DNA of 64,000 nt from Calidithermus chliarophilus DSM 9957 (lineage in GTDB: Bacteria > Deinococcota > Deinococci > Deinococcales > Thermaceae): positions 1,861,461 to 1,925,460 of the forward strand of contig NZ_KE387023.1 of NCBI RefSeq assembly GCF_000430045.1. The letters are read 5' to 3'. Of the stretch, positions 25,155 to 33,239 are shown one piece after another. Numbering within the stretch: the stretch's first letter is position 1; every line of letters begins with the position of its first letter. A program made the position numbers and the translations under genes. The notes beneath the pieces are model-generated. The model did no database searches, was not told the origin of the DNA, and saw only the letters and a list, made by a program, of their open reading frames with translations.

Positions 25155-26675
25155 ATGGTCGAACTGGATGCGGGCGTGAGCCTCGAGGCCTTTGAGCGTG
25201 TGGTGCGCGGGGGCGAGCCCGTCAGGCTCGCGCAGGCCGCGCGGGAACGGGTGGCCCGCTGCCGGGCCTTCGTGGACGAGCTGGTGGAGAAGGGGGCGCC
25301 GGTCTACGGCCTCAACACCGGCTTCGGCAAGCTGGCGACGGTGCGGATCGCGCCGCAGGACCTCAGGCTCTTGCAGCGCAACCTGCTGCTGTCCCACGCC
25401 ATCGGGGTGGGGGAGCCCTTCGCGCCCGAGGTGGTGCGGGGGATGCTTCTGCTGCGGGTGCAGAGCCTGGCGATGGGCTACTCCGGGGTCCGCCCGGTGG
25501 TGCTCGACTACCTGACGGAGTTCCTCAACCAGGGCGTCACCCCGGTGGTGCCCTCCCAGGGCTCGGTGGGGGCTTCGGGCGACCTGGCCCCCCTCGCCCA
25601 CATGTGCCTGCCGCTGATCGGGGAGGGTGAGGTGGAGTACCGGGGGCAGGTGCGCCCGCCGGGCGAGGTGCTGCGGGAGCTGGGTTTGGAGCCCTTAGAG
25701 CTCGAGGCCAAGGAGGGCTTGGCCCTCATCAACGGCACCCAGGCCATGGCCTCGCTGCTGGCCCTGCTGCTCCTCGACAGCGCGACGTTGCTCAAGAGCG
25801 CCGACCTGGCCGCCGCCATGAGCGTCGAGGCCCTCAAGGCCAGCCACCGCCCCTTCGACGAGGCGGTGAGCCGCCTGCGCCCCCACCCCGGCATGGCCGC
25901 CACCAGCGCCAACGTGCGGAAACTGCTCGAGGACTCCGAGATCATGCGCTCGCACATCGACTGCGACAAGGTGCAGGACGCCTACAGCCTGCGCGCCGTT
26001 CCCCAGGTGCACGGGGCCAGCCGGGATGCCCTCGTTCACGTGCGAGAGGTGGTGCTGCGCGAGATGATGAGCGTCACCGACAACCCCCTGGTGCTACCCG
26101 ACGAGGCCCGCACCCTCTCAGCCGGCAACTTCCACGGCCAGCCCCTGGCCCTGGCCGCCGACTACGCCGGCATCGCCCTGGCCGAGCTCGCCAACATCTC
26201 CGAGCGCCGCATCGAGCAGATGCTCAACCCCTCGCTCTCGGGCCTCCCGGCCTTCCTGGCCGAGGGCAGCGGGCTCAACTCGGGCCTGATGATCAGCCAG
26301 TACACCGCCGCCGCCCTCGTCAGCGAGAACAAGGTGCTCGCCCACCCGGCCTCCGTGGACTCCATCCCCACCAGCGCCAACCAGGAGGACCACGTCTCGA
26401 TGGGCACCCACGCCGCCCGCAAGGCCCGCGCCATCTACGAGAACGTGCTGTGGGTGCTGGCCATCGAGCTCGCCTCCGCCTCCCAGGCCCTCGACTTCCA
26501 CGCCCCGCTGCGGCCGGGCAAGGGCGTGGAGGCCATCTACCGGCGTATCCGGGAGGAGATCCCGCACCTCGACCGCGACCGTTACCTCAAGCCCGAGCTC
26601 TCGCGCCTGCGGGAGCTGATCCGCTCGGGAACGCTGGTGCGGGTGGCGGAAGAGGTGGTGGGGGAGATGGTTTGA
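25155..26675 (+). CDS. hutH: histidine ammonia-lyase
   Basis: 506 aa. First step of histidine degradation, histidine to urocanate plus ammonia. The autocatalytic MIO cofactor precursor A140-S141-G142 is in [15 protein letters not shown]; catalytic Y51 in [12 protein letters not shown]-terminal [18 protein letters not shown] is conserved. Sits divergently from hutC-hutU-hutI behind the shared operator. Followed by array H. Confidence 0.97.
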   Translation: MVELDAGVSLEAFERVVRGGEPVRLAQAARERVARCRAFVDELVEKGAPVYGLNTGFGKLATVRIAPQDLRLLQRNLLLSHAIGVGEPFAPEVVRGMLLLRVQSLAMGYSGVRPVVLDYLTEFLNQGVTPVVPSQGSVGASGDLAPLAHMCLPLIGEGEVEYRGQVRPPGEVLRELGLEPLELEAKEGLALINGTQAMASLLALLLLDSATLLKSADLAAAMSVEALKASHRPFDEAVSRLRPHPGMAATSANVRKLLEDSEIMRSHIDCDKVQDAYSLRAVPQVHGASRDALVHVREVVLREMMSVTDNPLVLPDEARTLSAGNFHGQPLALAADYAGIALAELANISERRIEQMLNPSLSGLPAFLAEGSGLNSGLMISQYTAAALVSENKVLAHPASVDSIPTSANQEDHVSMGTHAARKARAIYENVLWVLAIELASASQALDFHAPLRPGKGVEAIYRRIREEIPHLDRDRYLKPELSRLRELIRSGTLVRVAEEVVGEMV

Positions 26676-26690
26676 GGGGGGCGTGCGCCG

Positions 26691-26846
26691 GACGCCGATA
26701 GCCGATAGCCCATAGCCTATAGCTGATAGCCGATAGCTAAATGCAGAACGCCCCTTCTTGACCCCCCTTAGCAAGGGGGGCTGGGGGGATACCCCTCCCC
26801 GCCGGCGGGGAGGGAAGGGGTGGGGTGAACCACAGACCACTAGCCT
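26691..26846. repeat. heptad array H with hairpin module
   Basis: Begins 15 bp behind the hutH stop: GACGCCG, ATAGCCG, ATAGCCC, ATAGCCT, ATAGCTG, ATAGCCG, ATAGCTA, AATGCAG, AACGCCC. Then CCCCCCTTAGCAAGGGGGG and CCCTCCCC-gccggc-GGGGAGGG hairpins, and CACAGAC/CACTAGC units up to the EVE gene stop. Confidence 0.92.
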
Positions 26847-27317
26847 CTAAGGTGAGCCGACGGCTTCCCCGGCTAGCTCGAGGATGCGCCGTGCGGCTTC
26901 CTCGCTCACCGGCATCACCGAGAGGCGGTTGCCGCGCCGGACCACCCACAGCTCGTCGGGGGTGAAGGTCTGGCGCAGGGTCTCGAGGCTCACCATGTGC
27001 CCGAAGCGCCGGGCGAACTCGACCTCTACCGTCCACCAGCGGGGGTTTTCCGGCTCGGCGGCGGGGTCGTGGTACTCGCTGTGCGGGTCGAACTGGGTGG
27101 GGTCTGGCACGCCGGTACGCACGACCTTGCACAGCCCCACGACGCCCGGGGGCTCGGTGCTCGAGTGGTAGAAGAAGGCCAGGTCGCCCGGCTGCATGGA
27201 GCGCAGGAAGTTGCGGGCCTGGTAATTGCGCACCCCGTCCCACAGGCTGCGGTGGGCGCGCTCGAGGTCGTCGATGCTGAACGCGTCGGGTTCGGACTTC
27301 AACAGCCAGTACGCCAT
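26847..27317 (-). CDS. EVE domain protein
   Basis: 156 aa, single EVE (PUA-like) domain: YWLLKSEPDAFSIDDL, WDGVRNYQARNFL, GDLAFFYHSS, GVVGLCKVVR, RWWTVEVEFARRF. EVE proteins bind modified bases in RNA or DNA; no fused nuclease is present here. TAGACT ends 6 nt before the ATG (leaderless). Faces hutH across array H. Confidence 0.92.
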   Translation of the reverse strand: MAYWLLKSEPDAFSIDDLERAHRSLWDGVRNYQARNFLRSMQPGDLAFFYHSSTEPPGVVGLCKVVRTGVPDPTQFDPHSEYHDPAAEPENPRWWTVEVEFARRFGHMVSLETLRQTFTPDELWVVRRGNRLSVMPVSEEAARRILELAGEAVGSP

Positions 27318-27384
27318 AATGCCAGTCTAATGTTGCCAAAGACGGGCCTAACCCATTTCTTATGTAGGTTGCTACCCTGAGAGT

Positions 27385-27897
27385 ATGAGAAAACTTTGGT
27401 TAGCATTCCCGTTGGCCCTCCTCCTCGCAGCCTGCACCATTACCATCGACATAAGCCAAGGCCGAATCCCTGGGCTGTATGTCAAGATTCTCGGTTATGA
27501 GACGGAGTATCAAGACAGCAAGGGGCGCTCGTACATCTGCGACAACACCTTCACCACCGGGCGCTACAACTTCCGCTTCGAGGGCGACCTCGACCGCTGG
27601 GAGTCGGTGTTCGTGGGCCAGACCACGGGCGAGCGCAGCACGGTGAGCACTTACGTGTACGGCGATAACACCTACGTCGAGGACCCGCCCGGCTACATCC
27701 AGGTCAACTTCGCCTTCGGCCCCGGGACCGCGCCCTACCTCGTCAGCGGCCAGCAGATGTCCAAGATCGTGGTGGTGCCCACGCCCAACATCATCGGCTA
27801 CACCCAGCTCGAGCTCACCTTCTACAATTCGGCGGGCAACTCGGGCAAGGTGCTCCTCAAGGGCATCCCGGTCATTGACAACTGCCCCAACCCTTGA
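27385..27897 (+). CDS. predicted lipoprotein, unknown function
   Basis: 170 aa. Lipobox LLAAC with lipidated C17. Mature domain about 150 residues, beta-rich; two further Cys (YICDN, DNCPNP) may pair. TACCCT ends 6 nt before the ATG. No family recognised. Confidence 0.75.
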   Translation: MRKLWLAFPLALLLAACTITIDISQGRIPGLYVKILGYETEYQDSKGRSYICDNTFTTGRYNFRFEGDLDRWESVFVGQTTGERSTVSTYVYGDNTYVEDPPGYIQVNFAFGPGTAPYLVSGQQMSKIVVVPTPNIIGYTQLELTFYNSAGNSGKVLLKGIPVIDNCPNP

Positions 27898-27918
27898 GCA
27901 CGCGGCTAGACTGAGGGG

Positions 27919-29265
27919 GTGAAGCTGCTAGCTCCCCTGCTCGAGCGCCTGAGCCCCCGCAAGGTCCTCACCGACCTGCCGCAACGACAGCTCTACCGCT
28001 ACGACGCCATCGCCGTCGGGGAAACCCCGGCGGCGGTCGTGTTGCCCGAGACCACGCAGGACGTGGTGGAGGTGGTGCGCTTCGCCAAGGCGGCGGGCCT
28101 GCCCGTGGTGGCGCGGGGGGCGGCCAGCGGGTTATCGGGCGGGGCGGTGCCGGTGCGGGAGAGCCTGGTGGTGGCGTTCACCAAGATGACGCGCCTCGAG
28201 CTCGACCCCATCCGCCGCATCGCCATCGCCCAGCCGGGGGTGGTCACGGCGCAGATCAGCGAGCAGGCCAGGCCCCACGGGCTGTACTACCCGCCCGACC
28301 CGGCCTCCTTCCGCACCAGCACCCTGGGCGGCAACCTGGCCGAGAACGCCGGGGGCCCGATGTGCTTCAAGCGCGGCGTGACCGGCGACTACGTGCGCGA
28401 GCTCGAGTTCGTGGATGCCGAGGGCGAGGTGCACCGCCTCGGCCGCGAGGCCTACGACCTGCCGGGCCTGCTCATCGGCAGCGAGGGCACGCTGGGCCTG
28501 ATCACCGAGGCCACGGTGGGCCTCGAGCCCCTCCCCAAGCACACCCGCACCCTCATGGCGCACTTCGCCGAGGTGGGGCAGGCCGCCGAGGCCGTCTCCA
28601 AGGCCATCGCGGCCGGGGCGGTCCCGGCGAAGCTGGAATTCCTGGACCAGGGCTGCATCCGCGCGGTCGAGGACTACCTGCACCTGGGCCTGCCGGTGGA
28701 CGCGGCGGCGCTGCTGCTCGTGGACACCGACGGCGACGACCCCGAGGTGGTGGCGGAGGAGCTGGAGTGGGTGGCCCAGGCCTGCTGCGCGGCGGGCGGG
28801 GTGGTGCGGCTGGCCCAGAGCCCGGCCGAGGCCGCCCAGCTCTGGCAGGCGCGGCGCTCGGTGTCGCCGGCCATTGGGCGCATCCGCTCCAAGCGCATGA
28901 ACGAGGACATCGCGGTGCCGCGCTCGAGCCTCCCCGCCGTAGTGCGCGAGATCGAAGCCCTGGGCAAGCGCTACGGGCTCCCGCTGGTGCAGTTCGGCCA
29001 CATCGGCGACGGCAACCTCCACCCCAACATCCTCTACGACCCCAAGACCGACCCCGAGGACAAGGTGTGGGAGCTGGCCCACGAGGTCGCGCGGGTGGCG
29101 CTGCGCCACGGCGGGGTGCTCTCGGGCGAGCACGGCATCGGCCTGATGAAGCGCGAGTTCATGAGCGAGGCGGTGGACGCCCAGACCCTCGCCATCCTCT
29201 GGGACGTCAAGCGCCGCCTGGACCCCGAGGGGCGGTTGAACCCCGGAAAAGTCCTCCCGGAGTAG
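27919..29265 (+). CDS. glcD: FAD-linked oxidase, GlcD/D-lactate dehydrogenase-like
   Basis: 448 aa. FAD-binding PCMH domain ([42 protein letters not shown]) and C-terminal cap with [12 protein letters not shown] and [12 protein letters not shown], both typical of GlcD-type 2-hydroxyacid dehydrogenases. Oxidises glycolate or D-lactate to the 2-oxoacid; glcE/glcF partners are not adjacent. GTG start with TAGACT ending 6 nt upstream. Confidence 0.88.
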   Translation: MKLLAPLLERLSPRKVLTDLPQRQLYRYDAIAVGETPAAVVLPETTQDVVEVVRFAKAAGLPVVARGAASGLSGGAVPVRESLVVAFTKMTRLELDPIRRIAIAQPGVVTAQISEQARPHGLYYPPDPASFRTSTLGGNLAENAGGPMCFKRGVTGDYVRELEFVDAEGEVHRLGREAYDLPGLLIGSEGTLGLITEATVGLEPLPKHTRTLMAHFAEVGQAAEAVSKAIAAGAVPAKLEFLDQGCIRAVEDYLHLGLPVDAAALLLVDTDGDDPEVVAEELEWVAQACCAAGGVVRLAQSPAEAAQLWQARRSVSPAIGRIRSKRMNEDIAVPRSSLPAVVREIEALGKRYGLPLVQFGHIGDGNLHPNILYDPKTDPEDKVWELAHEVARVALRHGGVLSGEHGIGLMKREFMSEAVDAQTLAILWDVKRRLDPEGRLNPGKVLPE

Positions 29266-29282
29266 GGGAGTATCCTGGAGCC

Positions 29283-29828
29283 ATGCTCAATTGGCTGTTG
29301 GCCGCCCTCGACCTGCTGCTCCTGCTCGGTCTGTGGGGGTACGGCCTGCTGGCTTACGAAAAGCTCCCCGACCGGATTCCCACCCACTTCGACCTTCAGG
29401 GTAACGCGCTGGCGTGGGGGCCGAGGTCGAGCCTGCTCCAAGTTCTCCTTATCTTCAGCGGACTCGCCGCTTTTATCGTTGCCCTTTCGGCCCTGACCTT
29501 GCGGGACGCCCGCCTCACCTGGCTGAACGTCCCGCACAAGGACCGGCTGCTCCGCCTCCCCCCGGCGGCCCGGCAGGAGGCGCTGTCGGTGGTGTGGGGC
29601 TTCCTGTGGGCGCTGCTGCTGGCGGTGCTGCTCGTGGCCTGGCTGATCACCTGGATGATGGCCCGCTACGCCCACGGCACCCCGTTGCCGGGCGGCTTGG
29701 TGATCGCCGGGTGGGTGCTCATCCTCGCCTATCTGGTGCTCCTCGCGAGCCTTCTGGGGCGCAGCTTGCGGGGGGTGCTCGAGCGCCTCGAGGACAGGCA
29801 GGGGAGAGGCCAAGCGCCCCAGCCTTAG
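29283..29828 (+). CDS. DUF1648-type integral membrane protein
   Basis: 181 aa with four hydrophobic helices (about 2-22, 50-70, 98-120, 133-155). The motif LPDRIPTHFDLQGNALAW after helix 1 is the DUF1648 hallmark, found in SdpI-like and related membrane proteins. Function unknown. Starts 17 bp after glcD but has its own TATCCT box 6 nt before the ATG. Confidence 0.8.
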   Translation: MLNWLLAALDLLLLLGLWGYGLLAYEKLPDRIPTHFDLQGNALAWGPRSSLLQVLLIFSGLAAFIVALSALTLRDARLTWLNVPHKDRLLRLPPAARQEALSVVWGFLWALLLAVLLVAWLITWMMARYAHGTPLPGGLVIAGWVLILAYLVLLASLLGRSLRGVLERLEDRQGRGQAPQP

Positions 29829-29863
29829 TGGCTGGGGCGAGAAGAGGGATACCCCTACGTCCG

Positions 29864-29900
29864 GTGTCTTGCGTTTGGCCTTTGGCTATCGGCTATCGAC
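29864..29900. repeat. heptad array I
   Basis: Five units in register: GTGTCTT, GCGTTTG, GCCTTTG, GCTATCG, GCTATCG, ending 10 bp before the tyrA stop codon (minus strand), again with GATAG in the gene's sense direction. Confidence 0.85.
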
Positions 29901-29910
29901 ACTCCCACCA

Positions 29911-30990
29911 TCACCGCAACCGGTAGCCGATGTTCTCCAGGATTCGCCGGGCCGCCTCGCGCTCTTCGGCCGAGGCGAAGCCCATGCGGATGGCCCCGCC
30001 CTCGTCGCGGATGGCCAGCACCTCGAACTGCTTGATGTTGATGTAGGCGTCGCCCAGGGCGTTGGAGATCTTGGCGATCTGGCCGGGCTTGTCGGGCACC
30101 TGGACCACCAGCTCGTGCAGGGTGGGGAGCAGGCTGCGCTTGACGATGGGCAGCGAGTCGCGGGTGCGCTTGGCGGCCTGGGCGGCCTCGAGCAGCTCCT
30201 CGGGCGCCCCGAGCAGCTCCTCGAGCTCGGCCAGCACGGCCCGCAGTTCCTCCACCGCCTCGCGCAGGGCCTCGCGGTTGCTCACCACCATGTCGCGGCT
30301 CATGCGCGGGGAGCCCGAGGCCACGCGGGTCAGGTCGCGGAAGCCCCCGGCGGCCAGGAACATCAGCAGTTCCTGGTGCTCGTCGCGGGCGACCATGCGG
30401 TTGAGGGCCACGGCCAGCAGGTAGGGGAGGTGGGAGATGCGGGCCACCAGCCGGTCGTGGAGGGCGGGGGGGATCTCGAGCGGGTAGGCGCCGAGCTCCT
30501 TGACCAGGTGCCGCAGGCGCTGTAGGGCGGGCTCCGGCGTCTGGGGAGCGGGGGTGATGACCCACACCGCGTTCTGCAGCAGCCCGGCGTGGGCGGCCTC
30601 CACCCCGGCCTTCTCGCTGCCGGCCATCGGGTGGCCGCCCACGAAGTTGGGCAGCACCCCCGAAAGGGCTTGCACCACCGGCCCCTTGACGCTGCCCACG
30701 TCGGTCCAGAGGCTGTCGGGGCGGGCGTGGGGGGCGAGCTGCCGGCCCACCTCGGTGAGCACGCCCACCGGCGCGGCCAGCACCCCGAAGTCGAGCTCGC
30801 CGATCCAGCTTCCCGGGGCGGTATGCACCTTGTCGGCCACGCCCAGGGCGAGGGCGTCCTCGAGGGCCGAGGGGTCGGGGTCGTAGGCGTGGACCTCGTT
30901 GGCCAGGAAGCGCTCGCGCAGGCCCAGCGCCACGCTGCCCCCCAGCAGGCCGATGCCGAAGATGCCCACCTTGTCGAACAGGGGCTTCAT
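29911..30990 (-). CDS. tyrA: prephenate dehydrogenase with ACT domain
   Basis: 359 aa. NAD-binding KVGIFGIGLLGGSVALGL at 8-25; prephenate dehydrogenase core with TDVGSVKGP, GGHPMAGSEKAGVEAA, ISHLPYLLA; ACT domain from about 290 (LHELVVQVPDKPGQIAKISNALG), which likely gives tyrosine feedback. Follows DAHP synthase on the same strand with a 122-bp gap containing array J, so probably co-transcribed with aroF. The start is at MKPLFDK; upstream in-frame codons are array DNA. Confidence 0.94.
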   Translation of the reverse strand: MKPLFDKVGIFGIGLLGGSVALGLRERFLANEVHAYDPDPSALEDALALGVADKVHTAPGSWIGELDFGVLAAPVGVLTEVGRQLAPHARPDSLWTDVGSVKGPVVQALSGVLPNFVGGHPMAGSEKAGVEAAHAGLLQNAVWVITPAPQTPEPALQRLRHLVKELGAYPLEIPPALHDRLVARISHLPYLLAVALNRMVARDEHQELLMFLAAGGFRDLTRVASGSPRMSRDMVVSNREALREAVEELRAVLAELEELLGAPEELLEAAQAAKRTRDSLPIVKRSLLPTLHELVVQVPDKPGQIAKISNALGDAYINIKQFEVLAIRDEGGAIRMGFASAEEREAARRILENIGYRLR

Positions 30991-30994
30991 GGAC

Positions 30995-31036
30995 GACGCC
31001 CAACGCCCAACGCCAAACGCCAAACGCCGAATGCCG
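30995..31036. repeat. heptad array J between aroF and tyrA
   Basis: Six units in register: GACGCCC, AACGCCC, AACGCCA, AACGCCA, AACGCCG, AATGCCG. Immediately 5' of tyrA. No GATAG block. Confidence 0.85.
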
Positions 31037-31112
31037 GCGGCCAGGGGGATGCAGGGGGCTCAGAACGGGCCGTGTGGCTCATGGAAGGGCAGTTTACCCG
31101 TGCCCTTCGGGC

Positions 31113-32150
31113 TCAGGCAAGCTCGAGGCCCCCCACCATCTCCTTGCCCACGGCGGGCAGGATGGCCCGGACCTTCTTCATCAGCAGGGCGAACTCGTGC
31201 TCGTGGAGCTGCTGGGCCGCGTCGGAGAGGGCCTTTTCGGGCTCGGGATGGGTCTCGACGATGATCCCGTCGGCGCCCACCGCCACCCCGGCCAGGGCCA
31301 GCGGGATCACGTAGTCGCGCTTGCCCGCGGCGTGGGAGGGGTCGATCCACACCGGCAGGTGGGTCCAGGACTTGAGCGCCGGCACCGCCGAGACGTCGAG
31401 GGTGAAGCGGGTGGCCTTCTCGAAGGTGCGGATGCCGCGCTCGACGAGGATCACCTTGAGGTTGCCCCTCGAGAGCACGTACTCGGCGCTCATGAGGAAT
31501 TCCTCGAGCGTCATGCTCATGCCGCGCTTGAGCATCACCGGCTTGTTGGTCTCGCCCACCGCCTGCAAGAGCGCGAAGTTCTGGGCGTTGCGCGCGCCGA
31601 TCTGGAGCATGTCGGCGTGCTCGGCGACCAGCTCGACCTGCTCGGGGGAGAGCACCTCGGTCACGACGGGCAGGCCGGTCTCGGCGCGGGCTTCGACCAG
31701 CAGGTCGAGGCCCGCGCGGCCCATGCCCTGGTAGGAGTAGGGGGAGGTGCGGGGCTTGAAGGCGCCGCCGCGGAGCATCTGGGCGCCGTGGCGTTTGACG
31801 AAGCGGGCGGCGGTGAGGATCTGCTCGCGCGACTCCACGCCGCAGGGCCCGGCGGCGACCATGAAGGCGTTGCCGCCGGTGGACCCGGTGGGCCAGGAGA
31901 TGACCGAGGGCTTGGGCTGGACCTCGAGGCTGGCGAGCTTGTAGGGCTTGCTGATGGGGATCACTTCGGCTACCTCCGGCAAGGCCCTAAAGTGCTCGAG
32001 CAATTCGGGCGTAGGGCCTTTGCCGATGGCCCCGATCAGCGTCGTGGACTCGCCCTCCGAGACGTGGGGCCGGTAGCCTACCCGTTCGACCTCCGCGACG
32101 ATGGTCGCGATCTGTGCCTGTCCTGCGCCGTGCTTGAGGATGATCAACAT
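31113..32150 (-). CDS. aroF: 3-deoxy-7-phosphoheptulonate (DAHP) synthase
   Basis: 345 aa, class I beta (AroF/KDO8P-synthase-like). First committed step of aromatic amino acid synthesis. N-terminal ferredoxin-like regulatory region 1-70 (MLIILKHGAG), then the TIM barrel: AAGPCGVESREQ, GGAFKPRTSPYSYQG, IGARNAQNF, KPVMLKRGM, and IDPSHAAGKRD. AAGGAGGG lies 5 nt before the ATG. Preceded by an intrinsic terminator and a leader peptide with six aromatic codons in seven, so it is very likely under transcription attenuation. Co-directional with tyrA. Confidence 0.95.
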   Translation of the reverse strand: MLIILKHGAGQAQIATIVAEVERVGYRPHVSEGESTTLIGAIGKGPTPELLEHFRALPEVAEVIPISKPYKLASLEVQPKPSVISWPTGSTGGNAFMVAAGPCGVESREQILTAARFVKRHGAQMLRGGAFKPRTSPYSYQGMGRAGLDLLVEARAETGLPVVTEVLSPEQVELVAEHADMLQIGARNAQNFALLQAVGETNKPVMLKRGMSMTLEEFLMSAEYVLSRGNLKVILVERGIRTFEKATRFTLDVSAVPALKSWTHLPVWIDPSHAAGKRDYVIPLALAGVAVGADGIIVETHPEPEKALSDAAQQLHEHEFALLMKKVRAILPAVGKEMVGGLELA

Positions 32151-32187
32151 GCCTTCCCTCCTTGGCCGTGCTCGGGGTTGGGGATGC

Positions 32188-32218
32188 AAAAAAGCCTCCG
32201 GGGGTGGTCCCCGGAGGC
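32188..32218 (-). terminator. aroF leader attenuator (terminator)
   Basis: On the minus strand GCCTCCGGGG (32218-32209) pairs with CCCCGGAGGC (32203-32194) as a 10-bp stem, loop of about 5 nt, followed by six U. It lies 22 nt after the leader-peptide stop codon and 37 nt before aroF. Its 5' arm CCTCCGGGGACC can alternatively pair with GGTCCCCGTGAGG inside the leader peptide, giving a mutually exclusive antiterminator. Confidence 0.88.
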
Positions 32219-32239
32219 GTCTGTGCAAGCCCAAATGCG

Positions 32240-32323
32240 CTATGCCGACCTCACGGGGACCGTAGGCCAATAAAAGTACCCGAAAAAGCGGGCACTGGCT
32301 TTGGCGACCCCGTGCGTCTGCAT
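32240..32323 (-). CDS. aromatic leader peptide of the aroF attenuator
   Basis: 27 codons from ATG 32323: MQTHGVAKASARFFGYFYWP then TVPVRSA and TAG. The run FFGYFYW contains Phe, Tyr and Trp codons, a hallmark of attenuation leader peptides. Start is about 9 nt behind a TACACT -10 box with TTGACA upstream, so translation would begin at or almost at the 5' end of the RNA. No conventional Shine-Dalgarno is visible. Confidence 0.85.
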   Translation of the reverse strand: MQTHGVAKASARFFGYFYWPTVPVRSA

Positions 32324-32332
32324 ATGCCCAGG

Positions 32333-32362
32333 AGTGTAAGGGCAGTCTGGATTGCCTGTCAA
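32333..32362 (-). promoter_or_regulatory. aroF promoter
   Basis: On the minus strand TTGACA (32362-32357), 18-bp spacer, TACACT (32338-32333). The expected transcription start falls within a few bases of the leader-peptide ATG at 32323. Confidence 0.8.
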
Positions 32363-32476
32363 TACGTGCATGGGGGCCGTAGGGTCAGCCGTAGTGTTCG
32401 TCCCGTTTTCATTCCGCGTGTTGCGGCAGGAGGGGCCGGTCTGCGGTGGGGTGGTTTGGCGGGGACCGCTCCGCCG

Positions 32477-32641
32477 TCGGAGGACGTAGGGGGAGGCGAT
32501 TCCCCATCACCTCCCCCTTTCGCCCTCCGAGGGACTCGCAGACATGCCGCCGGCCCCGGCGGCATGCTCGTCTGCGCCACCTCCCTCACCCCCTCCCTCG
32601 CGAGCCGCACACCCCGGCCGGGGACCGGCTCGCGGGGTGAG
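32477..32641. other. three consecutive long nested hairpins, possible structured RNA
   Basis: In a gap of about 380 bp without genes (32363-32741). Hairpin 1: TCGGAGG/CCTCCGA (32477/32524) enclosing AGGGGGAGG/CCTCCCCCT. Hairpin 2: CGCAGAC/GTCTGCG (32537/32570) enclosing ATGCCGCCGG/CCGGCGGCAT. Hairpin 3: CTCACCC/GGGTGAG (32585/32635) enclosing CGCGAGCCG/CGGCTCGCG. All arms are perfect. No reading frame of note. Either strand could be transcribed. Confidence 0.6.
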
Positions 32642-32720
32642 TGCCCTTCCGCGGGGAAGTGGGGCTGTAGTTGGCTGTTGGGCGGGGCACAACCCCAGCG
32701 GATGATTTATCCCAATAGGG

Positions 32721-32753
32721 CGTTCAGCTATCGACTATCGACTATTGGCTATC
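32721..32753. repeat. heptad array K
   Basis: CGTTCAG, CTATCGA, CTATCGA, CTATTGG, CTATCTC; overlaps the last codons (GDSQ) and stop of the minus-strand thioesterase gene. Confidence 0.85.
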
Positions 32754-33155
32754 TCCCCGAGCCGCCACGATCGCCAGCGTGCAGCGGGAGATGCAGACCA
32801 GCCGGGATTGGTCGTCGCGGATTTCGATGTTCCAGACGTGGGTGGTGCGGCCTTTGTGCAGGGGGGTGGCTACGGCGGTGACCTTGCCGGAGCGCATGGG
32901 GCGGAGGTGGTTGGCGTTGATCTCGAGGCCGAAGGAGGTGTGGCCTTCGGGGGCGGCGAGGAAGGCGCCGATGCTGGCGACGGTTTCGGCGAGGGCGACG
33001 GAGGCGCCGCCGTGGAGGAAGCCGAAGGGCTGGTGGTGGCGGGGGGTGACCTCCATCTCGGCGACCACGCAGTCGGGGGTGGCTTCGGTGACGCGGATGC
33101 CGAGGGTGCTCATGAGGGTTTCGGGGGGGAAGTGGGAGGGGTCCATGTGCGGCAT
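32742..33155 (-). CDS. hotdog-fold thioesterase (PaaI/YdiI-like)
   Basis: 137 aa. 4HBT-type thioesterase: HHQPFGFLHGGASVALAETVASIGA carries the usual HGG and catalytic Glu; typical TSFGLEINANHLRPMRSGKVTAVATPLHKGRTTHVW follows. Closest to the 1,4-dihydroxy-2-naphthoyl-CoA/PaaI group; the exact acyl-CoA is not predictable. Its C-terminus runs into array K. Confidence 0.88.
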   Translation of the reverse strand: MPHMDPSHFPPETLMSTLGIRVTEATPDCVVAEMEVTPRHHQPFGFLHGGASVALAETVASIGAFLAAPEGHTSFGLEINANHLRPMRSGKVTAVATPLHKGRTTHVWNIEIRDDQSRLVCISRCTLAIVAARGDSQ

Positions 33156-33239
33156 GGCGCCACTTTACGGCGACGCCGAGCGGCCAGACTGGATGGGCAG
33201 GCGCATTTGGCCGTGCGGCGGCGTGACAAGATTGGGCCT

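Noticed and set aside
32194-32323. T-box or other riboswitch in the aroF leader
   Set aside because: No T-box sequence, stem I or specifier loop can be seen. The aromatic leader peptide plus alternative pairing explains the region better.
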